A DNA stretch of 16,364 nucleotides from Alphaproteobacteria bacterium (GTDB lineage: Bacteria; Pseudomonadota; Alphaproteobacteria; Rhizobiales; Xanthobacteraceae). This document shows positions 7,644 through 16,049 of this stretch, one piece after another. The DNA is taken from assembly GCA_005884465.1 (NCBI GenBank), contig VAZH01000032.1:1-16364 (forward strand), read 5' to 3'. How positions within the stretch are numbered: the first letter of the stretch is position 1; every line of letters starts with the position of its first letter. Position numbers and translations under genes: made by a program. The notes under the pieces are model-generated. The model did not search any database, was not told where the DNA came from, and was given only the letters and a program-made list of their open reading frames with translations.

Positions 7644-8513
7644 TCAACGGGCGGCGGTGCGGCCGAACAGGCCGTTCGGGCGCCAGATCAGGATCACGAT
7701 CATGATGGTGTAGATGACGAACGGTCCGAGCTTCGGCACGTAGTATTTGCCGGCGACGTCGCCGATGCCGAGCAGCAGCGACGCCAGGAACGGCCCGGTG
7801 ATGCTGGAGGAGCCGCCGACGGTCACCACGATCAGGAAGTAGATCATGAACTTCAGCGGAAAATACGGATCGAGCCCCAAAATCTCCGCGCTGAGGGCGC
7901 CGCCCAAACCAGCAAGGCCGCAGCCGAAGGCGAAGGTAAATGCAAACACCTGCGGCACGTTGATGCCGAGCCCAATTGCCGCGCGCGGATCGTCCACCGC
8001 CGCGCGTAGCCGGCTGCCGAACCGCGTGCGTGCCAGCACCAGCTGCAGCGCCGCGGTCAGCAGACCGCAGATCACGATAATCATCAGCCGGTAGCGGCCG
8101 ATACCGATGCCGAAGAAATCAACTTGTCCCTCGAGCGCGGCCGGAAGTTTTATAAAGATCCGCGACGATCCCATGATGTAATCGACCGCCGCCACCGACA
8201 TGAAGACGAGGCCGACGCTGAACAGCACCTGATCGAGATGGCTGCGGTTATAGAGGTGACGATACAACGCGCGCTCCAGCACCGCGCCGATCCCAGCACT
8301 TGCGACGAACGCCAGCGGCAGGCTTGCGAAAAACGGCCAGCCGGATCGATTGACCAGCACCGCGCAGACATAGCCACCCGCCATGGCGAACGCCCCGTGG
8401 GCCAGATTGACAAAATTCATCAGTCCGAGCGTGACGGCCAGGCCGCAGGCCAGCACGAACAGCAGCATGCCATAGGCGACGCCGTCGAACAGGATAGTGA
8501 ACAGCGTGGTCAT
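7644..8513 (-). CDS. livH: Liv-type ABC transporter inner-membrane permease LivH
   Basis: Integral membrane partner of LivM, 289 residues, the normal LivH length. It shows the N-terminal ILFDGVAYGMLLFVLACGLA segment, the family motif MNFVNLAHGAF (32-42), the cytoplasmic coupling loop around RTRFGSRLRAAVDDPRAAI (162-180), and the C-terminal WRPNGLFGR typical of these permeases. It is followed by livM after 7 bp. It is separated from the upstream binding-protein gene by 152 bp, most of which is a cloverleaf-like repeat. Confidence 0.96.
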   Translation of the reverse strand: MTTLFTILFDGVAYGMLLFVLACGLAVTLGLMNFVNLAHGAFAMAGGYVCAVLVNRSGWPFFASLPLAFVASAGIGAVLERALYRHLYNRSHLDQVLFSVGLVFMSVAAVDYIMGSSRIFIKLPAALEGQVDFFGIGIGRYRLMIIVICGLLTAALQLVLARTRFGSRLRAAVDDPRAAIGLGINVPQVFAFTFAFGCGLAGLGGALSAEILGLDPYFPLKFMIYFLIVVTVGGSSSITGPFLASLLLGIGDVAGKYYVPKLGPFVIYTIMIVILIWRPNGLFGRTAAR

Positions 8514-8535
8514 CGGGTGTCAGCGAGCCTCACTC

Positions 8536-8659
8536 GTCATTCCGAGGCCGCGCGTAGCGCTGAACCCGGAATCTTTCGCAACAATGTCGAGATTCCGGGT
8601 TCGCGAGCTTAGCGCAAAATTGAAGTCAATTTTGTCGCGAGCTCGCGCCCCGGAATGAC
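8536..8659. repeat. Cloverleaf-like intergenic repeat, copy 2 (expanded third arm)
   Basis: It has the same perfect 9-bp closing stem as copy 1: GTCATTCCG (8536-8544) with CGGAATGAC (8651-8659). The first arm is weak (GCGC/GCGC, 8550-8560). The central arm is a perfect 13-bp stem, GAACCCGGAATCT (8562-8574) with AGATTCCGGGTTC (8590-8602). The third arm GCGAGCT/AGCTCGC (8603-8646) carries an extra perfect hairpin AAAATTGA-AG-TCAATTTT (8616-8633) that copy 1 lacks. It lies between the binding-protein and permease genes, where a stable mRNA structure could favour expression of the binding protein. Confidence 0.8.
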
Positions 8660-8665
8660 CTGCGG

Positions 8666-9859
8666 TCACTTCTTCGTCTTGCCGGCGTCCTTGACGGCCT
8701 CGAAGGTCGCGAATTCGACGTTGTAGAGTTCGCCGTCGACCTTCTCGACCTTGCGGATGTAGATGTTCTGCACGATGTCGCGGGTTTCCGGATCGATCGA
8801 GATCGGGCCGCGCGGGCTTTCCCACTTCATCCCCTTCATGGCTTCGACCAGCGCATCGCCATCGGTCTTGCCTCCGGTCTTTTTCAGCGCCTCGTAGATC
8901 AGGTGAATGCCGTCATAGCCGCTAACGGCCATGAAGCCCGGACGGTTGCCAAACGCTTTCTTGTAGGCGGCGACAAACTCCTTGTTCATCGCGGACGGAT
9001 GGGCCGCGGAATACAGATGCGCGGTGACGGCGCCGAGCGCCGCGTCACCCATGCCGTTCAGGAGATCGTCGTCCATCACGTCGCCGGGGCCGATCACCTT
9101 GATGCCTGATTTGTCGAGCCCACGCTCGGCATATTGCTTCATGAAGCTGCCGCCCTGCCCCGCCGGCACGAACACGAACACGGCATCGGGCTTGGCATCC
9201 TTCATCCGCTGCAGGAACGGCGCGAAGTCGGGATTGGCCAGGGGCACCTTGACCTCTTCGACGACTTCGCCGCCGCCGGCGGTAAAATTCTGCTTGAAGA
9301 AAGTCAGCGCGTCGTTACCGGGCGCGTAATCCGACGTCAGCGTCGCGACCTTCTTGATCCCGTTCTTGGCAGCCCAGTCGCCGATGATGGTGGACGACTG
9401 AGCGAGGGTAAAACTGGTGCGCACGATGTAGGGCGAACGCTCGGTGATGATCGAGGTGCCCGCCGCCATCACGATTTCCGGCACCTTGGCCTGGGTCGCC
9501 AGCGGCGCCGCCGCCAGCGCGGCAGGGGTAACGCCGAATCCGGCGATGAAATGGACCTTGTCGTTGACGATCAGTTCTTGCGCGAGGCGCTTGGTGTTGT
9601 CGGGAACCGCGCCGTCGTCCTTGAGGATGATCTCAATCTTCTTGCCGGCGACGGTGTCGCCCTTCTGCTGCATGTAAAGCTTAACGGCGTTGTCGATCTG
9701 CTTGCCGGTCGACGCCTGCCCGCCGGTCATCGGCAGGATCAGGCCGATCTTCACGGTTTCCTGCGCCTGCGCTTGCGCCAAAGCCAGGATCGAGCCCAAC
9801 GCCCCCGCAATTGCAACGCCGACCGCGGCCCGCGGCAACCTCTTCTTGCCATTGAACAT
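8666..9859 (-). CDS. Periplasmic substrate-binding protein of the first Liv-type ABC transporter
   Basis: A 397-residue type I periplasmic binding protein that would capture the substrate and deliver it to LivHM. An N-terminal signal peptide (basic KKR, hydrophobic AAVGVAIAGALGSILAL) likely ends near residue 32 (AQA|QETV), followed by the mature strand VKIGLILPMTGGQASTG. GVTPAALAAAPLATQAKVPEI and the GYDGIHLIYEAL region are typical of the Leu/Ile/Val-binding family. The ligand cannot be read from the sequence; branched-chain amino acids, other amino acids, amides and aromatic acids are all possible. The ATG at 9859 has AGGGGAGAG a few bases upstream. It is the first gene of the transporter set. 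Confidence 0.93.
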   Translation of the reverse strand: MFNGKKRLPRAAVGVAIAGALGSILALAQAQAQETVKIGLILPMTGGQASTGKQIDNAVKLYMQQKGDTVAGKKIEIILKDDGAVPDNTKRLAQELIVNDKVHFIAGFGVTPAALAAAPLATQAKVPEIVMAAGTSIITERSPYIVRTSFTLAQSSTIIGDWAAKNGIKKVATLTSDYAPGNDALTFFKQNFTAGGGEVVEEVKVPLANPDFAPFLQRMKDAKPDAVFVFVPAGQGGSFMKQYAERGLDKSGIKVIGPGDVMDDDLLNGMGDAALGAVTAHLYSAAHPSAMNKEFVAAYKKAFGNRPGFMAVSGYDGIHLIYEALKKTGGKTDGDALVEAMKGMKWESPRGPISIDPETRDIVQNIYIRKVEKVDGELYNVEFATFEAVKDAGKTKK

Positions 9860-10232
9860 GAACGCTCTCCCCTGATCGGTTTCGTGCCTCGAACCGAGTG
9901 CCCGGCCCTTTGCACCATAACCCAGATTTTTCAGCCGTGTACCGGCGCGGCATGGCGTCTTAAGCCCGCGACGATGTCAATTGCGACGATGGGCGCGATG
10001 GCTGGCGGCGGGGCTACAGATTTGTCGTCGTTTCATTCGGCATTAAGCTTAGAAATGGTGAGGTATCTAAATACCTGGTCCCTTCCCAGATAAGCCCATT
10101 TTACCTTTTTAAGGAGTAAGCTCGGCACCGGGAACAGGGCTGCGCAAACCCACCAAATCCATCGGAAGGAAATCGAACGCAGCCGGTCAAGCCCGATGCA
10201 AATCCATCGCCTACGATTGCAACGCCTCGCAA
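9860..10232. promoter_or_regulatory. Divergent upstream region between binding-protein gene and lipoprotein gene
   Basis: This 373-bp gap must hold the start signals of the liv operon (minus) and possibly of the lipoprotein gene (plus). I see a 16-bp inverted repeat AGGTAT-CTAA-ATACCT (10061-10076), a short hairpin CCTTTTTAAGG just after it, and an 11-bp direct repeat CAAATCCATCG at 10154-10164 and 10199-10209. I could not place a convincing -35/-10 pair on either strand. Confidence 0.4.
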
Positions 10233-10511
10233 ATGCCAATCAGCATCCGCCATCTTGCCCTCATCGTTGCCGTTGCGCTCCAAGCGAGCGCGCTGGGCGG
10301 ATGCAGCGGCATCAACGAGAAGCTCGCGGCCGGAATCACCGATACTCTCCCGCAATGGGCCGGGGGCCTTCCGCCCGACGCGCCGCCGCGACCCGGCACC
10401 GCCAAGTATGAAGAATTCATGCGCGAGCGGGAGAGACAGCGCCTGGAGCCCGCAGCGTCGCGGGAGCAGACCGCGCAATCGCCATCATCGGGGCTGGACG
10501 CCGTTCACTGA
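10233..10511 (+). CDS. Small predicted lipoprotein, function unknown
   Basis: A 92-residue product with a lipoprotein signal peptide: short basic start, hydrophobic LALIVAVALQASA, then lipobox LGGC with the modifiable Cys at position 24. The mature part is hydrophilic and Pro/Arg/Glu-rich, with LPQWAGGLPPDAPPRPGTAKYEEFMRERERQ. I recall similar small proteins with a W-A-G-G then P-P-RPG-xxYxxF pattern in rhizobiales, all uncharacterised. Membrane anchoring is inferred from the lipobox. The ribosome-binding site is weak. It converges with purU, with 23 bp between the stops. Confidence 0.72.
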   Translation: MPISIRHLALIVAVALQASALGGCSGINEKLAAGITDTLPQWAGGLPPDAPPRPGTAKYEEFMRERERQRLEPAASREQTAQSPSSGLDAVH

Positions 10512-10534
10512 GCCGAGCGAACAAGCCCGGACTC

Positions 10535-11398
10535 TCAGTCCATGAATACCACGGTCTTGCGGCCGTTGAGGATCACGCGATCCTCCAGGTGGTAGCGTAT
10601 CGCGCGCGCCAGCACGCGACGCTCGATATCGCGGCCCTTGCGAGCCAGATTGTCGGGCGTATCGCGATGGCTGATGCGCTCGACGTCCTGATCGATGATC
10701 GGGCCCTCATCGAGATCGCTGGTGACGTAGTGCGCCGTGGCGCCGATCAGCTTGACGCCGCGCTCGTGCGCCTGGTGATACGGCCGCGCGCCCTTAAAAC
10801 CCGGCAAAAACGAGTGATGGATGTTGATGCAGCGTCCCGAAAGCGTCGCCGATATCTCGTCCGACAGGATTTGCATATAGCGAGCCAGCACCACGAGGTC
10901 GGTCCTTGTCTGCCCCACCAAGTCCCGGATCGCGATCTCCTGCTCGCATTTGGTCTCCTTGGTCACCGGCAAATAGTGAAACGGAATCTCGCCGAAATCG
11001 AGATTGCTGTAGGTCTCGCGCGGATGATTGGAGACGATGGCGGTCGGAATCATCTCGAGTTCGCCGGTTCGCCAGCGATACAGGATATCGGCGAGGCAAT
11101 GATCGGATTTCGAGACCAGCAGCATCACCCGGCGGCGGGTGGCGCGGTCGCGCATCTGCCAGTCCATGCCGAAGCGCTCGGCAATCGCGGTGAAGCCGGT
11201 TTGCAGCGCCACCAGGTTGACCGCGAGATCGGCGGCGTTGAACACGACCCGCATGAAGAAATGCCCGGTCTCGAGGTCGTCGAACTGCTGGGCGTCCAGA
11301 ATGTTCTGCCCGTTGTGGGCGAGGAACGTGGAAACGGCCGATACGATGCCGGGGCGATCCGGACAGGATAGGGTCAACACGAATTGATGATCGGGCAT
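10535..11398 (-). CDS. purU: Formyltetrahydrofolate deformylase
   Basis: Cytosolic enzyme that hydrolyses 10-formyl-THF to THF and formate, balancing one-carbon pools. The 287-residue protein has an N-terminal ACT domain (about 6-80, starting [20 protein letters not shown]) and a C-terminal formyltransferase-fold domain (about 88-270). Catalytic residues by family analogy are N192 and H194 in [13 protein letters not shown] and D230 in LDEGPIID. The frame is open to 11437, but [17 protein letters not shown] is the usual start, so ATG at 11398 is chosen; no strong ribosome-binding site supports either. It is divergent from the HemD-like gene with a 143-bp gap. It shares the one-carbon theme of the methyl-cycle genes but is not in their transcript. 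Confidence 0.96.
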   Translation of the reverse strand: MPDHQFVLTLSCPDRPGIVSAVSTFLAHNGQNILDAQQFDDLETGHFFMRVVFNAADLAVNLVALQTGFTAIAERFGMDWQMRDRATRRRVMLLVSKSDHCLADILYRWRTGELEMIPTAIVSNHPRETYSNLDFGEIPFHYLPVTKETKCEQEIAIRDLVGQTRTDLVVLARYMQILSDEISATLSGRCINIHHSFLPGFKGARPYHQAHERGVKLIGATAHYVTSDLDEGPIIDQDVERISHRDTPDNLARKGRDIERRVLARAIRYHLEDRVILNGRKTVVFMD

Positions 11399-11541
11399 GG
11401 AGCGGGCTTGGTGATAATTTGCAGATGAGGATGGCACGGCGATTTCCGCCCTGCTCTATCACCCGCGGCGCCCTTGCGCCAATCCCGACCCAAGCGTCAT
11501 GATGAACAAACAGAAGGCAATCGGCGTTAGAGCAAGATATC

Positions 11542-12387
11542 ATGGCTGACAGATTGAACGGCTATCGCATTCTCATCCTGGAAACCCGCGAGGAGGCGCA
11601 GTTTTCCCGCCTGCTCACCGAGCAAGGTGCGCATGTCGTGCAATGTCCGATGTTCACCATCCATGACGCGCCCGATCCCAAACCGATCGAGGCCTGGATC
11701 CGCCGTTTTATCGAGAGGCCGTGCGACGATCTGGTGCTGATGACCGGTGAGGGGCTGCGCCGCGTGATGAATGTGGCGCGGCGCATCGACGTCGAGCAGG
11801 ATTTTGTCACGGCCCTCGGCAAGGTACGAAAATTCGCCCGCGGCCCAAAGCCCGGCCGGGCGCTGCGCGAGATCGGACTGGAGCCGCAGATGACGACGGA
11901 GAAGCCGACATCCGAAGGAATCGCCGAGATGCTCGCGCGCGTCGATCTCAGCGGCCATCGCGTGGGCTTGCAGCTTTATCCCGACAAGGACCACAGCGCA
12001 TTGATCGGAGCGATCACAGCACAGGGCGCCGAGGTGGATACCGTCGCGCCTTATGTCTACGACGCGCAGGCCGCCGACGCCAACATCGTGACCGCGATCG
12101 AGGAGATGGCGCAGGGTCGCATCGACGCGATTGCGCTGACGAATTTGGGGCAGGTCCGCCGTCTATTCGAAGTCGCCAAGGCGCGTCAGTGTGAAGTGCG
12201 GTTACGCGACGGCCTGGCGCGCACGCCGATTGCTTCCGTGGGGCCGGTGGTTTCCGACGAACTCAAATCCCATGGCTTGCGCGCCGACATCTCACCCGCC
12301 AACGACGCCTACTTCATGAAGCCGCTGATATCGGCGATGGCGGCGGCGCTCGGGAAAAATCCACCGCGCGCGGCCGCCTTGACCTGA
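11542..12387 (+). CDS. Uroporphyrinogen-III synthase (HemD) family protein
   Basis: A 281-residue protein with the two-lobed HemD pattern: an N-terminal GYRILILETREEAQFSRLLTEQGA strand-helix, the DDLVLMTGEGLRRV segment (62-74, equivalent to the family's S-x-N-x-V region), the second-lobe IDAIALTNLGQVRRLF (194-209), and the closing ASVGPVVSDELKSHGL (231-246), the most diagnostic HemD stretch. Uroporphyrinogen-III synthase cyclises hydroxymethylbilane on the route to haem, sirohaem and cobalamin. It sits beside purU rather than hemC, and several positions are unusual, so it may be a paralogue with another role. It ends 6 bp from the convergent fcl stop. Confidence 0.78.
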   Translation: MADRLNGYRILILETREEAQFSRLLTEQGAHVVQCPMFTIHDAPDPKPIEAWIRRFIERPCDDLVLMTGEGLRRVMNVARRIDVEQDFVTALGKVRKFARGPKPGRALREIGLEPQMTTEKPTSEGIAEMLARVDLSGHRVGLQLYPDKDHSALIGAITAQGAEVDTVAPYVYDAQAADANIVTAIEEMAQGRIDAIALTNLGQVRRLFEVAKARQCEVRLRDGLARTPIASVGPVVSDELKSHGLRADISPANDAYFMKPLISAMAAALGKNPPRAAALT

Positions 12388-12393
12388 TGAACC

Positions 12394-13350
12394 TCACTCA
12401 GCCGCCTGTTTCGATTCGCTGAGATAAGCCCGATAGGCCAATCGAATTCCATCCTCGAGCGAGGTGCGTGCGCGCCAGCCCAATTTGGCAAGCCGGCTGA
12501 CATCGAGCAGTTTGCGCGGCGTGCCGTCAGGCCGCGAGGGGTCGAAGCTGATCTCGCCGCTGTATCCGACGGTCGCGGCCACCACGCGCGCGAATTCGGC
12601 AATCGTAATGTCTTCGCCAGTGCCGATGTTGACCAGTTCATCCGCGGAGTAGTTCTTCATCAGATGAATGCAGGCGTCCGCCATGTCGTCGACGTAGAGA
12701 AATTCCCGCCGCGGCGTGCCGGTGCCCCAGACCACGACATTCGAGACGCCGGATAGCTTTGCCTCATGAAACCGGCGGATCAGCGCGGCAACGACGTGGC
12801 TGTATTCGGGGTGATAATTGTCGCCGGGCCCGTACAGATTGGTCGGCATCACATTGATGAAGTCGCGGCCATACTGGCTGCGATAGGCCTCCACCATCTT
12901 GATCCCGGCGATCTTGGCGATGGCATAGGGCTCGTTGGTCGGCTCCAGCGGTCCGGTCAGCATGGAATCCTCGCGCAACGGCTGCGGTGCGAGCTTCGGA
13001 TAGATGCAGGACGAGCCGAGAAACATCAGCTTCTCGGTGCCGTTTGTGTGGGCGGCGTGGATCACATTGGTGGCGATGATCAAATTATCGTAGATGAACT
13101 CGGCGCGCAGCGTGTTGTTGGCGACGATGCCGCCGACCTTGGCCGCAGCCAGAAACACGGCCTGCGGACGCTTGCTCGCGAACCAGTTGGACACTGCGGC
13201 CTGATCGCGCAAATCGACCTCGCTGCGCCCGGCCATCAGCAGCTCGACATTTTCCCCGCCGAGCCTGCGCACCAGCGCACTGCCAACCATTCCGCGATGC
13301 CCGGCAACGAAGACCCTCTTGCCTTTCAGCTCAAACGGCGTTCTTGCCAT
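12394..13350 (-). CDS. fcl: GDP-L-fucose synthase
   Basis: NADPH-dependent epimerase/reductase of the SDR fold that turns GDP-4-keto-6-deoxymannose into GDP-L-fucose. The 318-residue protein has the nucleotide-binding GHRGMVG (17-23), catalytic S113 in [10 protein letters not shown]142 and K146 in YAIAK, and C115 and H185 in the positions of the E. coli acid/base residues. The stretch [17 protein letters not shown] is nearly diagnostic. ATG at 13350 is chosen because GGGAGG lies 6 nt upstream; a TTG at 13356 in the same frame has no room for one. It overlaps the end of gmd by 20 nt. Also known as wcaG, or nolK in nodulation clusters; no nod genes are visible here. Confidence 0.96.
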   Translation of the reverse strand: MARTPFELKGKRVFVAGHRGMVGSALVRRLGGENVELLMAGRSEVDLRDQAAVSNWFASKRPQAVFLAAAKVGGIVANNTLRAEFIYDNLIIATNVIHAAHTNGTEKLMFLGSSCIYPKLAPQPLREDSMLTGPLEPTNEPYAIAKIAGIKMVEAYRSQYGRDFINVMPTNLYGPGDNYHPEYSHVVAALIRRFHEAKLSGVSNVVVWGTGTPRREFLYVDDMADACIHLMKNYSADELVNIGTGEDITIAEFARVVAATVGYSGEISFDPSRPDGTPRKLLDVSRLAKLGWRARTSLEDGIRLAYRAYLSESKQAAE

Positions 13351-14416
13351 TGGCAACCTCCCGCCTGGCTATCTCAAGATCGCCCGCCACCATTTCCCTG
13401 ACGAGTTGCGCGAAGCTTGTCTTCGGCTTCCAGCCGAGCATCTGGCGCGCCTTGCTGGCGTCGCCGATGAGCTCATCGACTTCGGTGGGGCGGAAATAGG
13501 TCGGATCGATGCGCACGACGGTCTTGCCGGATTTCCTGTCGATGCCGGTTTCCTCGACACCCTTGCCGCGCCACTCGATGCTGCGGCCGACTTCCGCGAA
13601 CGCCATTTCGACGAATTCGCGCACCGACCGGGTCTCGCCTGTCGCCAGCACGAAATCGTCGGGCGCATCCGCCTGCAATATCCGGTGCATGCCCTCGACA
13701 TAGTCCCTGGCATGGCCCCAGTCGCGTCTCGCCCCGAGATTTCCGAGATAGAGCGTGTCTTCCAATCCCGTCTCGATGCGGGCGACGCCGCGCGTGATCT
13801 TGCGCGTCACGAAAGTCTCGCCGCGGATCGGGCTTTCATGATTGAACAGGATGCCGTTGGAGGCGAACATGCCGTAGGCCTCGCGGTAGTTCACCGTGAT
13901 CCAGTAGCCGTACAGCTTGGCGACGCCATAGGGCGAGCGCGGATAGAACGGCGTGGTTTCTTTTTGCGGCACTTCCTGAACCAGACCGTACAGCTCCGAA
14001 GTGGATGCCTGGTAGAACCGCGTCTCGTTTTCCATGCCGAGAATCCGAATCGCTTCCAATAGTCGCAGTACGCCGATGGCATCGGCATTGGCGGTATATT
14101 CCGGGCTTTCGAAACTGACGCCGACATGGCTTTGGGCTGCGAGGTTGTAGATCTCGGTCGGCCGGATCTGCTGCATCAGCCGGATCAGGTTGGTGGAATC
14201 CGTCATGTCGCCATAGTGCAGCAGGAACGGCACATTGCCGGCGTGGGGGTCCTCGTAGAGATGATCGATGCGCGCAGTATTGAACGAAGACGACCGCCGC
14301 TTAACGCCGTGTACCGTGTAGCCGAGACCGAGCAGGTATTCGGCGAGATAGGCGCCGTCCTGACCGGTGACGCCGGTAAGGAGGGCAACGCGCCGTTTCG
14401 AATCCTGAGCAGCCAT
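13331..14416 (-). CDS. gmd: GDP-mannose 4,6-dehydratase
   Basis: NADP-dependent SDR enzyme that converts GDP-mannose to GDP-4-keto-6-deoxymannose, the precursor used by the next gene. The 361-residue product has the normal length. Seen are GVTGQDG (15-21, NADP binding), T139 and E141 in QASTSELYG, and Y163/K167 in SPYGVAK, matching the Thr/Glu/Tyr/Lys catalytic set. [18 protein letters not shown] (192-209) is the typical substrate region. ATG at 14416 has GGAG 5 nt upstream; a GTG at 14422 is possible but overlaps that site. GDP-fucose or GDP-rhamnose-type sugars would feed lipopolysaccharide, exopolysaccharide or Nod-factor decoration; no glycosyltransferase is in the window. Confidence 0.97.
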   Translation of the reverse strand: MAAQDSKRRVALLTGVTGQDGAYLAEYLLGLGYTVHGVKRRSSSFNTARIDHLYEDPHAGNVPFLLHYGDMTDSTNLIRLMQQIRPTEIYNLAAQSHVGVSFESPEYTANADAIGVLRLLEAIRILGMENETRFYQASTSELYGLVQEVPQKETTPFYPRSPYGVAKLYGYWITVNYREAYGMFASNGILFNHESPIRGETFVTRKITRGVARIETGLEDTLYLGNLGARRDWGHARDYVEGMHRILQADAPDDFVLATGETRSVREFVEMAFAEVGRSIEWRGKGVEETGIDRKSGKTVVRIDPTYFRPTEVDELIGDASKARQMLGWKPKTSFAQLVREMVAGDLEIARREVANGKNAV

Positions 14417-14735
14417 GTTCACTCCAACAAAGCGCCGCGACTGCCCAACAGCAGTTCAACGCCGACAAACCACGACACATTGCGCTGGGCCGGCCCGTGA
14501 CTCTTGGCCCCATGGGCTAAAGGCCGGGCGGCCCAAACCCCTATCATGGCCTTATTACCTCAAGCAAATTGCGCCCGGGAGCCTTTTTCCGGCTTGATGG
14601 GCGGCGGGCTTGCGGCTTTCGGGGCCTTGGACCACAATCATCCCACATAGGGATCGATGGATCGCTGAAATTTCAGCCTTTCCAAACGTCCGGACTTTGA
14701 CAATACCCAAGAAAAGCAATCCCGGGAGGAACCAC
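14417..14735. promoter_or_regulatory. Divergent upstream region between gmd and the second binding-protein gene
   Basis: This 319-bp stretch must carry promoters for gmd (minus) and the transporter (plus). It contains a perfect 14-bp palindrome GCTGAAATTTCAGC at 14664-14677, 58 bp before the binding-protein start, a candidate operator. A GGGCCGGCCC palindrome lies at 14487-14496, on the gmd side. The ribosome-binding sequence GGGAGGA is at 14724-14730. No convincing -35/-10 pair was identified. Confidence 0.4.
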
Positions 14736-15971
14736 ATGCGTAAACTGATGATGGCTGCGGCGTTTGCATTGCCGATGTTTGGCGGCGCGGCGATAGCGCA
14801 AGAGACAGTCAAGATCGGCTATATCGATCCGTTGTCGGGAGGCGGCGCCAGCATCGGCGAAGTCGGCCTGAAGACGTTCCAGTTCATCGCCGACGAATTG
14901 AACGCCAAGGGCGGCATCCAGGGCAAGAAGGTCGAGATCGTCCCGCTCGACAACAAAACCAATCCGCAGGAAAGCCTGATCCAGGCGCAGAAGGCCATCG
15001 ACGCTGGCGTCCGCTATCTCACCCAGGGCAACGGTTCGTCGGTTGCCGGCGCGTTGTCCGACTTCGTTACCAAATACAACGAGCGCAATCCCGGCAAGGA
15101 AGTCCTGTATTTCAACTACGCCGCCGTCGATCCGGTCCTGACCAACGCGAAGTGCAGCTTCTGGCATTTCCGCTGGGATGCGAACTCCGATATCAAGATG
15201 GAGGCGCTCACCAATTACATGAAAACCGTCCCTGCGATCAAAAACGTTTATCTGATCAATCAGGATTACTCGTTCGGGGAATCCGTTCGCTCCCAGGCCA
15301 AGGCCATGCTTGCCGCCAAGCGGCCGGACATCAAGATCGTCGGTGACGAACTGCATCCGCTGCTGAAGATCACCGATTTCGCGCCCTACGTTGCAAAAAT
15401 CAAGGCGTCGGGCGCCGACACGGTCGTGACCGGTAACTGGGGTCAGGACTTTTCGTTGCTGCTCAAGGCCGCCGCCGACACCGGCCTGAAGGTGAATTGG
15501 TACACCTATTATGCCGGCGGCACCGGTGGTCCGACGGCGATCAAGCAGGCCAACCTCAATCACCAGGTCTTTGCGATCGGCGAGGGTTTTCCGAATCTCG
15601 GCAACCCTTCCGCTGACGCCTTCGAAAGGGCGTTGCGGGCGAAATACGACTTCAGCCTGTTCTATCCGCGCGCCGTCAACGAGATGCGCATGTTCGCTGC
15701 TGCGGCGGACAAGGCCAAGTCAATCGAGCCCGTAAAAGTCGCGGCGGCGCTCGAAGGCATGGAGTTCGACGTCTACGACGGCGGCAAGGGCACCATGCGC
15801 AAGGACGACCACCAGTTTTTCCAGCCGATGTATATCGCCTCGTTCGGGGAGCGCACCGACAAGGAACCGTTCGACGAGGAGAAGACCGGTTGGGGCTGGA
15901 AAACGGCGGCCAAGATCGAGGTCGACCAGACCATGCTTCCAACTACCTGCAAGATGGAAAGGCCGAACTGA
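14736..15971 (+). CDS. Periplasmic substrate-binding protein of a second Liv-type ABC transporter
   Basis: A 411-residue type I periplasmic binding protein. The signal peptide (MRKLMMAAAFALPMFGGAAI) likely ends after residue 21 (AIA|QETV), and the mature protein starts VKIGYIDPLSGGGASIG. QGNGSSVAGALSDFVTKYN (98-115) and YLINQDYSFGESVRSQAK are typical of the family. Two cysteines, C140 and C405, are the only ones in the mature part and could form a disulphide. The ligand is not readable from the sequence. GGGAGGA 5 nt before ATG 14736 decides the start; the frame itself is open further upstream. It is followed by a strong stem-loop and then a LivH-type permease. Apart from the shared fold it is clearly different from the binding protein at 8666-9859. 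Confidence 0.93.
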   Translation: MRKLMMAAAFALPMFGGAAIAQETVKIGYIDPLSGGGASIGEVGLKTFQFIADELNAKGGIQGKKVEIVPLDNKTNPQESLIQAQKAIDAGVRYLTQGNGSSVAGALSDFVTKYNERNPGKEVLYFNYAAVDPVLTNAKCSFWHFRWDANSDIKMEALTNYMKTVPAIKNVYLINQDYSFGESVRSQAKAMLAAKRPDIKIVGDELHPLLKITDFAPYVAKIKASGADTVVTGNWGQDFSLLLKAAADTGLKVNWYTYYAGGTGGPTAIKQANLNHQVFAIGEGFPNLGNPSADAFERALRAKYDFSLFYPRAVNEMRMFAAAADKAKSIEPVKVAAALEGMEFDVYDGGKGTMRKDDHQFFQPMYIASFGERTDKEPFDEEKTGWGWKTAAKIEVDQTMLPTTCKMERPN

Positions 15972-15992
15972 CCGTCCGCGCGCGTTACTCCT

Positions 15993-16017
15993 CCGCCCCG
16001 AAGAACTTTCGGGGCGG
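15993..16017 (+). terminator. Stem-loop between binding-protein and permease genes (attenuator or mRNA stabiliser)
   Basis: A perfect 10-bp stem CCGCCCCGAA (15993-16002) / TTCGGGGCGG (16008-16017) with a 5-nt loop starts 21 bp after the binding-protein stop. The downstream sequence is only mildly T-rich (CTTATTATTTATC), so it is probably a partial terminator or a 3'-end stabiliser that keeps binding-protein mRNA in excess over permease mRNA. Confidence 0.6.
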
Positions 16018-16049
16018 ATGCGCCCTTATTATTTATCAGGTGGTGAGTC

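Noticed and set aside
6695..7705. Long plus-strand open frame opposite livM
   Set aside because: Extremely rich in Gln, His, Arg and Asp as expected from the complement of a membrane-protein gene; no start signal or domain.
9975..9980. TTGACA (minus strand) as a -35 element for the liv operon
   Set aside because: No acceptable -10 hexamer 16-18 nt downstream; the sequence there is CGCCAT-like.
10101..10478. Minus-strand open frame covering the small lipoprotein gene
   Set aside because: The plus-strand frame has a clear signal peptide and lipobox; the minus-strand product is Arg-rich with no features.
12394..14416. Nodulation (nolK-type) gene cluster
   Set aside because: gmd and fcl also serve general surface polysaccharide synthesis, and no nod, nol, noe or nod-box sequence is visible around them.
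14697..14702. TTGACA as a -35 element for the second binding-protein gene
   Set aside because: A matching -10 would fall on the ribosome-binding sequence at 14724-14730, and no TATAAT-like hexamer is present there.
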